Assembly (NCBI GenBank): GCA_963971575.1
Contig: OZ020611.1
Span: forward strand, 145,230,419-145,294,418
DNA length: 64,000 nt
Reading direction: 5' to 3'
DNA from: Liopterus haemorrhoidalis
Lineage: Eukaryota > Arthropoda > Insecta > Coleoptera > Dytiscidae
Notes under the pieces: generated by a model
What the model was told of the DNA's origin: nothing
Databases searched by the model: none
The model's input: only the letters and a program-made list of their open reading frames with translations
In this document: in pieces, positions 22,124 to 31,849 of the stretch
Numbering within the stretch: the first letter of the stretch is position 1
How the letters are laid out: each line of letters opens with the position of its first letter
Position numbers and translations under genes: made by a program

Positions 22124-22640
22124 TACGAGGGTTGCCTTTTATATTTCGGGATTTGAGATCAAAAACAATTATTTATCAACAAAAGTGGCTTTATTGTTTT
22201 CCAAAATATTCTCCACGAAGATCAATACACTTTTGCATGCGTTTGAACCAATTTTCGAAGCACTTTTTCCACTCCGATTGAGGCACCTTCCGACAGTATA
22301 TACAAATTATGTGGGATTCAATGTTCATGCATGCATTCAATGCAATAGTGAATGTATGCTGGTCCCTCTAATGCCCAAGGATACCTCAATCTCACGATAA
22401 GTCCCTTGACGATCTTGCAGTATCAGTTCAGGTACAGCATCAATATTTTCCGGAACAACAACCGATTTTGGACGACCTTCACGAAATTTGTCCTTAAGCG
22501 AAATACGGCCACGATAGAAGTCGGAAAACCATCGAATTAAGTTCATCGATGCACTGTTATTGGGTTAATCTACGTCGAAATTTGTAAAAAATAATCGCTC
22601 GAAAATGTTCACGATCTAATTCCATTTTTAGCAGAGATGA
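22124..22640 (-). mobile_element. Internally deleted mariner element
   Basis: On the minus strand an ATG at 22625 opens MELDREHFRAIIFYKFRRRL; a TAA follows, then after a small deletion RWFSDFYRGR, REGRPKSVVVPENIDAV and DRQGTYREIE: the mariner DNA-binding half. At about 22300 the sequence jumps to VPQSEWKKCFENWFKRMQ and KCIDLRGEYFGKQ, the C-terminus, stop at 22191-22193. The catalytic core is gone. A terminal repeat-like TACGAGGGTTGCCTTTTATA sits at 22124; the opposite terminus was not found. Confidence 0.9.
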
Positions 22641-23487
22641 ATATACAGAGTTCCGATACAAGGAAGAAAGCAATTCATATAAATTAGTTGCCGATGCACC
22701 CCACTATCACTCTCCTGGCACTTGTAAGATATCGGTAGAATGCAGACACAATTGGTCTTTTTAAGAAGTATGTTAAAAACATTTATAACAAGCGGCAAAT
22801 ATTATATTGTGCATCGTTTTCTTTAAATTGTGCATATGATTGTGGTACAAATATCCAAACAAGTAGCAGTCTTAAAATAAGTCTACAAATCCAACTAAAA
22901 AACTTTATTAATTGTATGAACCTATGCAGAGATAAAATTTTAATGAAATAGATTTGAAAAATTAAATAATAATGTTTTTTATAGCAATGTTCGTTAGAAT
23001 GAACGATCGTAAATAGAACTGATGTAAATCAAAAACAAACTATATTTTTCAAACGATATTGTTTTTAAACAGGGCAAGCCTGTAGTTGCAAACGTGAAAT
23101 CGTCTGTATCTGCTATTTGGCCGCTGAGCAAGGGCACGGACGAGAGTTCAATTCCTGCTTATGTCTAATTATTTGTGTAAAAAATATTTATACAAATTAC
23201 AGGTTCTGCTTAGCCGTTCGCAACTGGCTATAAACTATAGGTGCTTTCTGTTTACGGTAAAAAATGGACTTAATACTGACAATATTACACCTGAATGTAC
23301 ATAGATTGAAAACATGGTCACAAAACCTGGAAACAGGAGGCCTAGGCTCACCTCGGGCTGTCGCGCCAATGATGATTGTTTTTAAACTACCTTATTTTTT
23401 CATTATGCGGATTATAGAACTGTATATGCTTGCTAAAATTGAAATTATTTCTGTTCGGCCTATAAAAACAAACAATTTTATAAAAAT
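22641..23487. other. No gene; tRNA-like and LINE-tail-like scraps
   Basis: At 23115-23165 (+) GGCCGCTGAGCAAGGGCACGG and GAGAGTTCAATTCCTGC resemble A and B boxes of a SINE head. At 23330-23380 CACCTCGGGCTGTCGCGCCA followed by ATGATGATTG looks like a LINE 3' tail. The 107-codon frame at 23264-23587 spans these and is not credited. Confidence 0.35.
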
Positions 23488-23640
23488 TCGAGGTGCCTGT
23501 ACCTGTACCTTTCTATTTACTATTATCCTACGTATCTATCCGCTAAAATCGTCATTTACTGAATTCCAGTGTGATACTCGGCTTTGAAAATTCGGCACTG
23601 ATATCTTCATACGGCTTCTCCATTTACTATTAATTTAGAT
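23488..23640. repeat. Dispersed repeat, copy 1 (relative at 33248-33405)
   Basis: Aligns along its length with 33248-33405: shared CTATTTAC/CTATTCAC, AAATCGTCATTT, GGCTTTGAAAA, TGATATCTTC and CCATTTACTATTAATTTAGAT. The hAT at 23641 inserted exactly at its ATTTAGAT, whereas the 33-kb copy continues uninterrupted. Confidence 0.75.
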
Positions 23641-23728
23641 CAGCGCTGTCCAACTGGCAGCACGCGATATATAGTACATTTTACATCAAATTTTAAATAA
23701 ATATCAAATTGAGCTGAGTATTAATTTA

Positions 23729-24541
23729 TTCAGCGATCCATTCAATATCGATATTAGCTCCACTGATCCTAAATATCAAATGAAATTATGCGACCTGCAG
23801 GCTGACCCATTTATTGCATCTAGTGGAGCAACTGGAATAGAAGTGTTCAAACTTTTGGATAAAGAAAAATATTAAAAAATGAGAGACTTTGGACTTCAAA
23901 TGATTTCTATGTTCGGAAGTACATATACAGAGCGGTCATAATTTCTTGTCAGTTATGCAATAGTTGACAGAAACATTTTGTTATCAAATTTATTTCCAAG
24001 GACATGCACACATAGACGTAGATTCGATTTTTATATTGGGTTATGTATGTTCAATATTTCACTTACCTCTAAGAGCTAACCTCGATCAACAATCGTCTTC
24101 TAATTACAGTCTTAATAACAATAATATCAACAACAACAATAATAACGAAAAAAACAATAATATATCTTAACAAATACCAATTAATTATGAAATAAACACT
24201 ACTTTTTCTCTACACACCAATGAGTTAACGAACAACATGAAGTTATCAATACAGTATCGGTACTGATCGGTTCTTTGTTAAATTGGAATTTTTAGATATG
24301 AGATAGAATACAGTTTTGATATTTTTAAGCTCATTGTTTACTGTTATGTAACTGACAAGAAATTATGATCACACGGTATCTGCGAGCGTGCATTCTCTAA
24401 CATGAAATATATAAAGTCAAAATATAGAAACAGCTTGAAAGACTCCACTCTTGAAAATATAATAGACTTGCCACAACAAATATTGATATGGACATAAAAG
24501 AAATTGTTGCTCAACAACTACGGCCACAATGCTCCCATTAA
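23729..24541 (+). pseudogene. hAT transposase C-terminal remains, interrupted
   Basis: Piece one (23729-23926) reads FSDPFNIDISSTDPKYQMKL, LCDLQADPFIASS, a stop, then FGLQMISMFGSTY. Piece two (24381-24541) continues CERAFSNMKYIKSKYRNSLK, then after a one-base frameshift NIDMDIKEIVAQQLRPQCSH and a stop. The ERAFS-M--IKSKYRN-L block is the hAT dimerisation region. The gap is exactly the nested MITE. Loss of the N-terminal and catalytic parts shows the hAT was already a deletion derivative. Confidence 0.85.
23926..24376. mobile_element. MITE nested in the hAT at 23641
   Basis: A perfect 20-bp inverted pair (TCATAATTTCTTGTCAGTTA, 23936-23955; complement 24349-24368) lies about 10 bases inside the ends. 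TA occurs at both junctions (23924-23925, 24377-24378), and removing the insert rejoins the hAT frame at STY/CERAFS. A Tc1/mariner-type MITE. The 68-codon frame inside ends in an asparagine run and is not credited. Confidence 0.85.
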
Positions 24542-24853
24542 ATACCTTGATAATATTGTTTTTATTATTCTAGGTATATCTAGTTATATATTTAGTTATG
24601 TATTATTTTTGTCTTTATTTTTTTTTCGTATAAATAAAATAACTGTTGAATTGATATGAACTGACTTTGCCCCCGAAATGACTGCTAAAGAAAAAATGGC
24701 CCGCGGGTTAAGATAAGTTGGACTGCGCTTATTTAGATGGTACAGATATATGGCAGACAGACATACAAATATGTTGCTGTCAGGCCCAATATGGCTGGTG
24801 TACTTAAATTTCTTATTATTCATAGTATTCTTAGTTTTATTACGAAACCTTAA

Positions 24854-25112
24854 GGCCCAGTTTTTCCACCTTCAGATAAAGTTCCAGGTAACTATCTGAC
24901 AGATATGGTTATTTGTAACTTCATCTGCTGAGTAAATGTCATCCCTTCTTTCTATACAAATGTATCTATCGGATAGTTATCTAACGGATAATGAGACTGA
25001 CGTATTGGATTCACTGACTGGTATTGACATTTATTCAGCAGATGAAGTTACAAATAACCATATCTGTCAGATAGTTACCTGGAACTTTATCTGAAGGTGG
25101 AAAGACCGGACC
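24854..25112 (+). mobile_element. PIF/Harbinger-like palindromic MITE, copy 1
   Basis: 259 bp with inverted arms of about 87 bp (GGCCCAGTTTTTCCACCTTC...; complement at the right end), flanked by TAA on both sides (24851-24853, 25113-25115). GGCC termini and a 3-bp T-A duplication fit PIF/Harbinger. The second full copy at 56953-57211 has the same arms but an inverted centre. Confidence 0.9.
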
Positions 25113-25115
25113 TAA

Positions 25116-25887
25116 ATGATCTAATGAAACACCATAATACAAATTTAGATTTTCTTAAACTTAATAATAGTGGTTATCACATCAGTAGTTTAAACACGCT
25201 CGCGGTCTTTTTTTACCTGGGAGTCCAACATTTGTTTACTTCTGTAAACTTAAATCAGTTGTCTTGGAATCCTGAAAAATGTTAATGTAAAAATCAAAAT
25301 ATATATTTTTTTATTCACGTAATCTGGTAGTTTCACTGTGAGCAATTATTTCATTGAAAGTGACCTTCCCATTTTAACTTCAAGTGAGATAATGTAAGTA
25401 AAATGAATTAAACACTTAGCTAACAAAACAGTTATCTTGCAATATTATTATATGCATATAAATTAATTTTTAATCATATATTAATTAAAAGAATTATTAC
25501 TGTATTCGTTCATACTATGATTTACAGCAATGCTTACAAGATGATAAAATGTGTGCATCATTATTTTGATTTATTTTTAAATGAAAAATCTATTATTGAA
25601 CCATTGATATGATCACAAATATCGAGCATATTTACCGCACTAATTGAATATAATATAGTTTTTTTATATTTTCTTAATTAATTATAAAAAATATTTTAGG
25701 ACGACAAACTTTTTATTATTAAGCTGTTTTCTCATTTATGCTGCATACTGGCGTTAGTATCTTATATTACCAAACCAAGTATATAGTTTTACTACAGTGC
25801 TAGTCACAGTGTAGTAGGTGTACCAGTGCCGGTGCAGTTATGCAAGTTATCGACTGCCGGTACTCGAGTTTCCAAAAAAGAAACAAT
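25116..25887. other. AT-rich, nothing recognised
   Basis: No gene, repeat or element end seen. Confidence 0.5.
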
Positions 25888-25895
25888 AATATAAT

Positions 25896-26747
25896 CAGTG
25901 GCGTTTGGTGCAGGGATGGCAACGGGGAAATGCCCTTCTAATTATTTACTTTTGAAAAAGAAGAAAATCTTTACTAAAAAATAATAATAATAAAATGTAT
26001 TATTTACATTTTACCCATTTTAAATTAATATTTAGTTATATTGAAATATTTATAAATTAAATTCGCATCGCGCCGTGTTTTGCTTCCTAAAACAAATGTT
26101 TTTAGAATGGACATACTCCAAGCAGGGCAAAAGAGGGAATGTCTCAGATATTTGTACGAGTGTAGATGCGGGTGTGAAGGACGAGTAATAGTATTTAACC
26201 TGTAGCAGCCATTGCAAGAGAGTCAAAACATATTTTGTCCGTAGTTTTAATTATCAGTTGGAGTGCTCTATTTTGACATTTGTTTGTTGTTAGGTGTTAT
26301 TAAAAGGTTATGTATGTTCGATGTTTTAATAATTACATTATTAAAATAGTGTTTTATTAGTATATTTGGTAATAATTTACTCGCTACATTTTCAAGTTTA
26401 TGTGATTGTGTTTTATATGATTGTTTTATGTGATTGTAAGTGGCGAATTTTGGAAAAACAAATAATAATAAATAAATAAATAAATTTTAAAAATGAATGA
26501 GAATGAAAATAGCGTGATTTCAATTTTCGAACTGGTTTCCAAAAATAACTGAACCTATGATACAAAAATTAGACTTTAGGATTACCAAGACCAGAATTCA
26601 TTTTAACAAGTTTCGAAGAAAATAAAAAAAAAAAAAATAAACAATAAAGTTATTTCAAGGAAATTTCATTCATAAACCTTTTTGATAAGCTTTTGCCCTA
26701 AAAAATCTTTTTGCCCCACCAGAAAATAATGTCACGAGCCGCCACTG
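25896..26747 (+). mobile_element. hAT element with intact 8-bp duplication
   Basis: Ends CAGTGGCGTTTGGTG and (complement) CAGTGGCGGCTCGTG match at 12 of 15 positions. AATATAAT is exact on both sides (25888-25895, 26748-26755). Inside, an ATG at 26493 opens MNENENSVISIFELVSKNN and stops, the kind of short N-terminal piece left in a deletion derivative. The rest is non-coding 5'-leader-like sequence. Confidence 0.9.
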
Positions 26748-26755
26748 AATATAAT

Positions 26756-27540
26756 AAATGGAACAATTGTGGTACCGATACGCGCCACATTGGCAATAAA
26801 ATCTACCGGTATGCCACATCAGATAGTTTGAGCAGCACTGCTTTTACTGTCATCTATACATCACAGACCTAAAATATCTGGGAAACATGATAGATATAAA
26901 CCTGATACCATTCTCATTTATAACGATACAAAGAGTGGAGTTGATTATGTAGATAAAGTTGTCCGTGAATATAGTACATTCAAAAGAAATCTATGTTGAT
27001 AATTTTTTTTTTTTAATATAAATTTAAAAAATATTATAATAAATTCTACACATTTATTAGCCAAAACAGTATTATCTAATGTTTATACTAAAGTAATATA
27101 AAAAGCCATAAATTTAAAATTTGAAATGTGTTACAAAAAGAAAAAAAAATGACGAAAGGTCACGTGTGACCCAACTTTAAGTATCAAGGTATAGAAGCCT
27201 CACAATGCTGCAAATAAATTTAGTTGTAATTCTAGTTTAATAAATAATTCTATTAATTATTTTGAAAAAGTAGTTTTCATTGATTAATAATTACAAAAAT
27301 TAAAGGTTTTAAATGTCAATATCTTAAATTAATATATACCTTATATGGAAAACCGGTAAATGCGTTTTACTTTATTAAGTACCATAATTAAATGAATGCA
27401 ACCTTTCCTTGAAAATTTGTGTACGAAATTTTTGTTAAAAATTTTATTTAACGGTATCTATATTAACAACATAAATACATTTTTATAATTCTTCACTTCT
27501 TGCTTTTACAATATATATATTTAATTTCTATCTCTATCAA
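26756..27540. other. AT-rich, nothing recognised
   Basis: No gene or repeat identified between a hAT and a mariner relic. Confidence 0.5.
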
Positions 27541-27724
27541 AGTTTGCTAGAAAAGTACCCTGCATTCGTTAATTGGAAAAATGTTGTTCTTCTCCAAGAC
27601 AACACATTACTCTCTTGATCTTGCCCCTTCATCTCTTTAGATCACTGCACAACTCTTTAATGGGTACAAATTTTTCTAATGAAGATCAGGTTCGCGAGTT
27701 TGTCGATCTTTTTCACAGGGATGG

Positions 27725-27826
27725 GGAGTCGACAGAAAAATTATCGACTCCCGACTCTCGACTCCGGAGTCGTTATTTATGAAAATCGACTCCGACTCCG
27801 ACTCCGACTCCCGACTCCTTTCACTG
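27725..27826. repeat. GACTCC short-word array, left end of hAT
   Basis: About ten GACTCC or GACTCCC words with a GGAGTC inversion at the outer side. Likely transposase-binding subterminal sites by analogy with hAT elements; inference. Confidence 0.85.
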
Positions 27827-27836
27827 GTAAATTGTA

Positions 27837-28018
27837 AAGTCTATTCCAAATGTTTAAGCGGAACTAAATGGAATTTTTATTTTCTCAAATTATCACGAGT
27901 TTACTTTTTAACTATCAAAGTGGGCTTTTGTTAAACAAAATGATACAAAGCTTCATTCAATCCTTAAAAGTTAGTAGATTTCGATATCTAATTCCGCTTA
28001 AACCAAGCAAACAGACTA
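27837..28018 (+). mobile_element. TA-targeting MITE, copy B
   Basis: AAGTCTATTCCAAATGTTTA ... AAGCAAACAGACTA between TA (27835-27836) and TA (28019-28020). Same orientation as copies A and D. Inserted inside the GACTCC hAT. Confidence 0.85.
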
Positions 28019-28158
28019 TACTTACATTAAATATCTTGGGTTGGGGCGAGCTGTTTTTATAAAATGTCATTTTCATTTCATCTTGACTATTGAGTAATTT
28101 TTAATACAAATTTTCAAATATATTAGTTTTAAAAAAAAATTATTTTGTATTTTATATA

Positions 28159-28340
28159 AAGTCTGTTCCTTTGGTTTAGGCGGAACTAGATTTTCAATAC
28201 TAGTTACTTTTACCGTTTGATTGAAGCTTTTGATCATTTTGTTCAGGAAAAGCCAACTTCAATATATAAAAAAATAGCTAATGACAACTTACAAAAATGA
28301 AAATTCCAGTTAGTTCCGCTTAATCGTTTGGAACAGACTG
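28159..28340 (-). mobile_element. TA-targeting MITE, copy C
   Basis: 182 bp, AAGTCTGTTCCTTTGGTTTA ... TTTGGAACAGACTG between TA (28157-28158) and TA (28341-28342). Opposite orientation to copy B, 140 bp away in the same hAT. About 94-95% identical by eye to copy E at 40855. Confidence 0.9.
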
Positions 28341-28701
28341 TACTTTATTTTTCATAACATGTCACTTTTTTCTTTTGACATATAGATTTTAGCTGCCAAC
28401 ATGAAACATAAAATAATCACAAAGCCCGTTACAACTTGAGAAAATTAAAATCCAGTTTAGTTTCGTTTTAACATAATAAACAAAGTATACGAAAAAAGAA
28501 AAAATAGATATTACTAAAAATTAACTAAATTTTTAACTGAAAAGCATGAAGGAAACCGGAATTGAATATTTTTAATTTCATTTTCGTTCATGAACAGAGA
28601 AAAAATGTCGTTCCTGTTCTCATTCTTTAACAAATTCTGGTAGTATGGTATTTTGCTTTCGCTTTCGGATTGTTCTCATCCTTGATAAATATGTAGACAA
28701 A

Positions 28702-28833
28702 GAGTCGGGAGTCGATAACTTTTTCCGACTCCCGACTCCGACTCCGACTCCTCCAAAAAGCTTCGACTCCTCGACTCCCGACTCCCGACTCCGACTCCCG
28801 ACTCCCGACTCCGACTCCGACTCCCCATCCCTG
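28702..28833. repeat. GACTCC short-word array, right end of hAT
   Basis: Roughly fifteen GACTCC/GACTCCC words running to the right terminus of the hAT. The short frames read through it on both strands are artefacts of the repeat. Confidence 0.85.
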
Positions 28834-28960
28834 CTTTTTCACCTTAAAATCGATATAATTCTACGTAAAACAAAAAAAAAATAAAATAAAAAAATTAAGA
28901 GCTTTCTGATAAATGGTAACAAGTCATTACAAACGATGGTAAATTATATAATAGAATAAG

Positions 28961-30149
28961 GTACCTTTGCTATTACTTTTTGTGATAAAGTATATATTGC
29001 TAGATATAGGCCTCCTGCGTCTTATTCCACGTAACTTTATCTTGGGCTTTTCTAGGTCATTGGTTCCCGACGATGCTGTTTTATATATCAAGCGTTTCTG
29101 AGATCTTCCCACGCTTCTTTTTTAGAGATGCGGGTGCCAATGGACTATCTTATTTGTCCTCCTAGTTGAGTGCTATCTTGCTAAATGTCCTGCCCAGCTA
29201 TTTAGTGTTTCGCAATATGGTTTATTACGTCTGCACACTTGTTACGTCTCTGAATTTCAGTATTTCTGATTTTGTCCAGAAAACTTATAGTAGATTAGTA
29301 ATTTAACGTCCAATTTTGAATATAGGTAGAAATAGGGAATAATTTCACTCAGCTTTTTGAACAAGAAGCGTTTATTTTAACAAAACACAACGTTTCGCCA
29401 ACAACATTGTTGGCTTCTTCAGGTGCTATAACAATAACATCATAATAGAAAACAATCTTATACAATCAATAAAGAAAATTTACCTATGTTAGTTAAACGT
29501 AGCTATAACAGACTGTACATCAATCATCTCCAAGGATGGTGAATTACAGAAATTCATTGACAATAATGTGTACTTGAAGAAAACAGACCATAGGAAAACA
29601 GGACTTAAATTTCAATTAAATATTGTAATATAATGATCAAAAATAGAACCTATTATTTAAATTTTACAATTCAAAACGAGACTAAATAAACTATACAACT
29701 GTCCAATATTAACATATTCATAAATACAATGATATCAAGTTTTATCAACGCATCAATATGACAGGCTGCAACACTTATCCCCCCTGACAACCTGGTACGC
29801 ACAAATCAACAGAGTTGACAGTGTCCCACCCTGTACAACATATACCAAGAAAACTTATATCAAGCATGCGCTTTATGTTGTTCTTAATCTGTTAATACTT
29901 TTAATTGTCAACGTTCTTGTTTCCAGTCGTAAATTTGGCTTTCAGTGATATAATAATCTTTGAATTCTTTATAATGTATCCTAGTTTCCCAAATGCAGCC
30001 CAGCTCAGTCTTTTTCACCAGAATATTTATGTTATTTTGTTATTTTTCCCAAGCGTAATAAAATGGCCTGGGTAAACCTATTCGTTTGCGATTCCTAGGG
30101 GCATATCTTGGTCTTGGACCAATTTACCTGAAGACATACATTTGAATGC
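28961..30149. other. No gene; one ribozyme-like motif
   Basis: Text near 29085-29290 has a LINE-tail flavour on the minus strand but no readable protein. The rest is AT-rich. See the hammerhead-like motif at 29393-29422. Confidence 0.4.
29393..29422 (-). ncRNA. Hammerhead-like core motif, stronger
   Basis: Minus strand: CTGAAGA, one extra A, a 7-bp stem GCCAACA/TGTTGGC with a 4-base loop, then GAAAC. This is the core of a hammerhead ribozyme with one surplus base before stem II. It lies in a CACAACGTTTCGCC...TTCTTCAGG setting often seen in Penelope-like terminal repeats. Stem I/III and a cleavage triplet were not established. Confidence 0.3.
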
Positions 30150-30420
30150 TTCAATAAAACAAAAATAATTGAACTTTTTACAAAAATCCTTATCATTTAT
30201 TCAAACTAGACCCCTTCCGAATCTATACATCGTTGACAGAGATCTAAAATTGATTGGAATGAGTAGGCGAGCAACTGAAGTGGTATAGCTTTAATAGATG
30301 TAACAGCTTTTCTAAGATTTATCTAGGTAACGATTTATTTAAAAAATCGTGTCTTTAAATTTGAAAACGTTGAAGAAGTTCTTCTGAAGTTTGGTGCAAA
30401 TTTGTCATCGCGGGCAACCA
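30150..30420 (-). pseudogene. Tc1/mariner-like transposase C-terminal relic
   Basis: The minus strand reads SIKAIPLQLLAYSFQSIL, then LCQRCIDSEGV before a stop near 30208. This fits the closing block of mariner-type transposases (F--A/W--R--RCID-GG-YF). Upstream codons are broken by stops. A different family from the other mariner relics here. Confidence 0.5.
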
Positions 30421-30429
30421 AAAAGCTTG

Positions 30430-31329
30430 CCCGAGCGTTTGTATAAATTTGAATTAAAGCAAGGGCAGTATTTTGAAAAATTAAATATGTTTAATTAAAT
30501 TTGGGGTTACTGTTGTTTCTTTTAGAGGAGTTCAGATCAAATCTATACTCTTCTAGTAAAATATTAAATCTTTCTTTGTTACTTTATTATAATTTTTTAT
30601 CTTTCATTTTAAAACATTACTTGAAATGCATTATCGCTCCAATATTAAGCAATATTTTTAAGGACGAAACCACAGGTTAAATCTTTTAATGTGGTTAAAG
30701 AGGCGTTTCCTTAACCACAAGAAACGAGAATTTCACACATACGAAGAATTTGTGATTAAACTATGAATCATTTTGTGGTTAAAACATTGAAATATGGATC
30801 AGACGAAACAGGAAAAGGAAATCTAATTGATGTTCTGAACTTCCGAATACTTGAAAGTTGATAAGTAAATAAGGTTACTACAAGTACAGATTATGCATAT
30901 CTTATTACTTCCGAATTCCACATGAATGAAATAATTCAACTGATCTTGCAATTTAGTACAAATATCATATGGCTTTAATAACTGTTGATTTTTATTATTT
31001 TATAAATAAAAATGATGAATCCAGGGGAAGGACGATCATAGACCAATATTGGTAAATTTGGAGATATTAATTAGCTATTAGTTGGTATTTAATTTTTTCG
31101 ACTGATTGTAACAAATTCAAAAATACTTGTCATAAATTTTCTAAAATTTGTCACTTTAAAAATGTATGTCCAAGGGAAAAAGATCAGAGTTGATATTTGT
31201 TACTAATATTTTTGAAAAGTAATAATAGGAGCTTGGTGTTAAAAAGTAACTACATAAATTTCTCTATCCCTTAAAATTCTCGAAGCCAAGTCGACCTCTG
31301 AGCTAACAGTTTCGAAGGTAAAAACTCGA
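30430..31329. other. AT-rich, nothing recognised
   Basis: Only a small 8-bp hairpin (GTGGTTAA...TTAACCAC, 30691-30718). Confidence 0.5.
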
Positions 31330-31405
31330 GAAGGTGAATGAAATCCGGAATTAGAACCCGTATCTTTATGTTCTGTACGCAGACGTTTTATCTCTGGGTC
31401 ACGGA
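31330..31405 (-). mobile_element. tRNA-derived SINE head
   Basis: Minus strand: GTGACCCAGAGATAAAACGT (A-box region) then GGGTTCTAATTCCGG (B box) at tRNA-like spacing of about 40 bases. No tail or target duplication was found. Confidence 0.55.
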
Positions 31406-31849
31406 TGCTTCGACTTTAAGTATTAAATATGTGAAAATATACATAACTGTCTCTGTCTTGCTCTATTCCTGTCACTGATTTTTGGGCACCATCTAGTTCT
31501 CGGTCTTGAACTGTTGTCAAATATTTCCAGTTTTCTTGTATACTAATAATTGTTAGAACTTCTATTAACTAATACATCCATTCCACCAACTTTTGAATGT
31601 TTAATCTTCCTTGCTAGATTTTTTTTCTGCAATTTTTTCCATTTTCATCCTCGTCACGACTATACACTCTTTTACTTCCTGTATGATACTTGACTTTGAG
31701 TGCAATGTTAAGATATTTTCATTTTTGGGATTGCCCCACTATATATGTATATGTCGGTTTTATAGCGGTCTACATTACCTTCCGGTTTCCATTCGCCATT
31801 TCTGAAAATAGCCCTCTACAATCATACTGGGTAATGGAAGATGTAGGAA
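31406..31849. other. AT-rich, nothing recognised
   Basis: The 64-codon frame at 31611-31805 is hydrophobic by base composition; not credited. Confidence 0.45.

Larger units (their letters stand above)
23641..24730 (+). mobile_element. hAT transposon, non-autonomous, exact 8-bp duplication
   Basis: Starts CAGCGCTGTCCAACTGGCAG and ends ...AGTTGGACTGCGCTT. The 8-bp duplication ATTTAGAT is exact on both sides (23633-23640 and 24731-24738). Only C-terminal parts of the transposase remain. A 451-bp MITE is nested inside at 23926-24376. Confidence 0.93.
27716..28833. mobile_element. hAT-like element with GACTCC-array ends
   Basis: Perfect 16-bp inverted termini CAGGGATGGGGAGTCG (27716-27731) and complement (28818-28833), and an exact 8-bp duplication CTTTTTCA (27708-27715, 28834-28841). 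Arrays of GACTCC/GACTCCC lie just inside each end. The middle is non-coding and has received two MITEs. It interrupts a mariner pseudogene whose reading resumes beyond the second duplication. Confidence 0.93.
27541..28960 (+). pseudogene. Mariner transposase remnant split by a hAT
   Basis: 27541-27715 reads KYPAFVNWKNVVLLQDN, YSLDLAP and then LFRSLHNSLMGTNF, EDQVREFVDLF in shifting frames: the catalytic DN and PDLAP region to near the C-terminus of a mariner. It resumes after the hAT at 28834 with FFTLKSI, FYVKQ and ELSDKW-QVITNDGKLYN, the protein's end. Same family as the minus-strand relic at 17823-18725. N-terminal half absent. Confidence 0.8.

Noticed and set aside
24026..24170. Asparagine-rich short protein
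   Set aside because: Lies inside the MITE nested in the hAT; the N run is a trinucleotide repeat.
28627..28884. Repetitive frames on both strands (serine/arginine and proline/threonine rich)
   Set aside because: Direct translation of the GACTCC array at the end of a hAT-like element.
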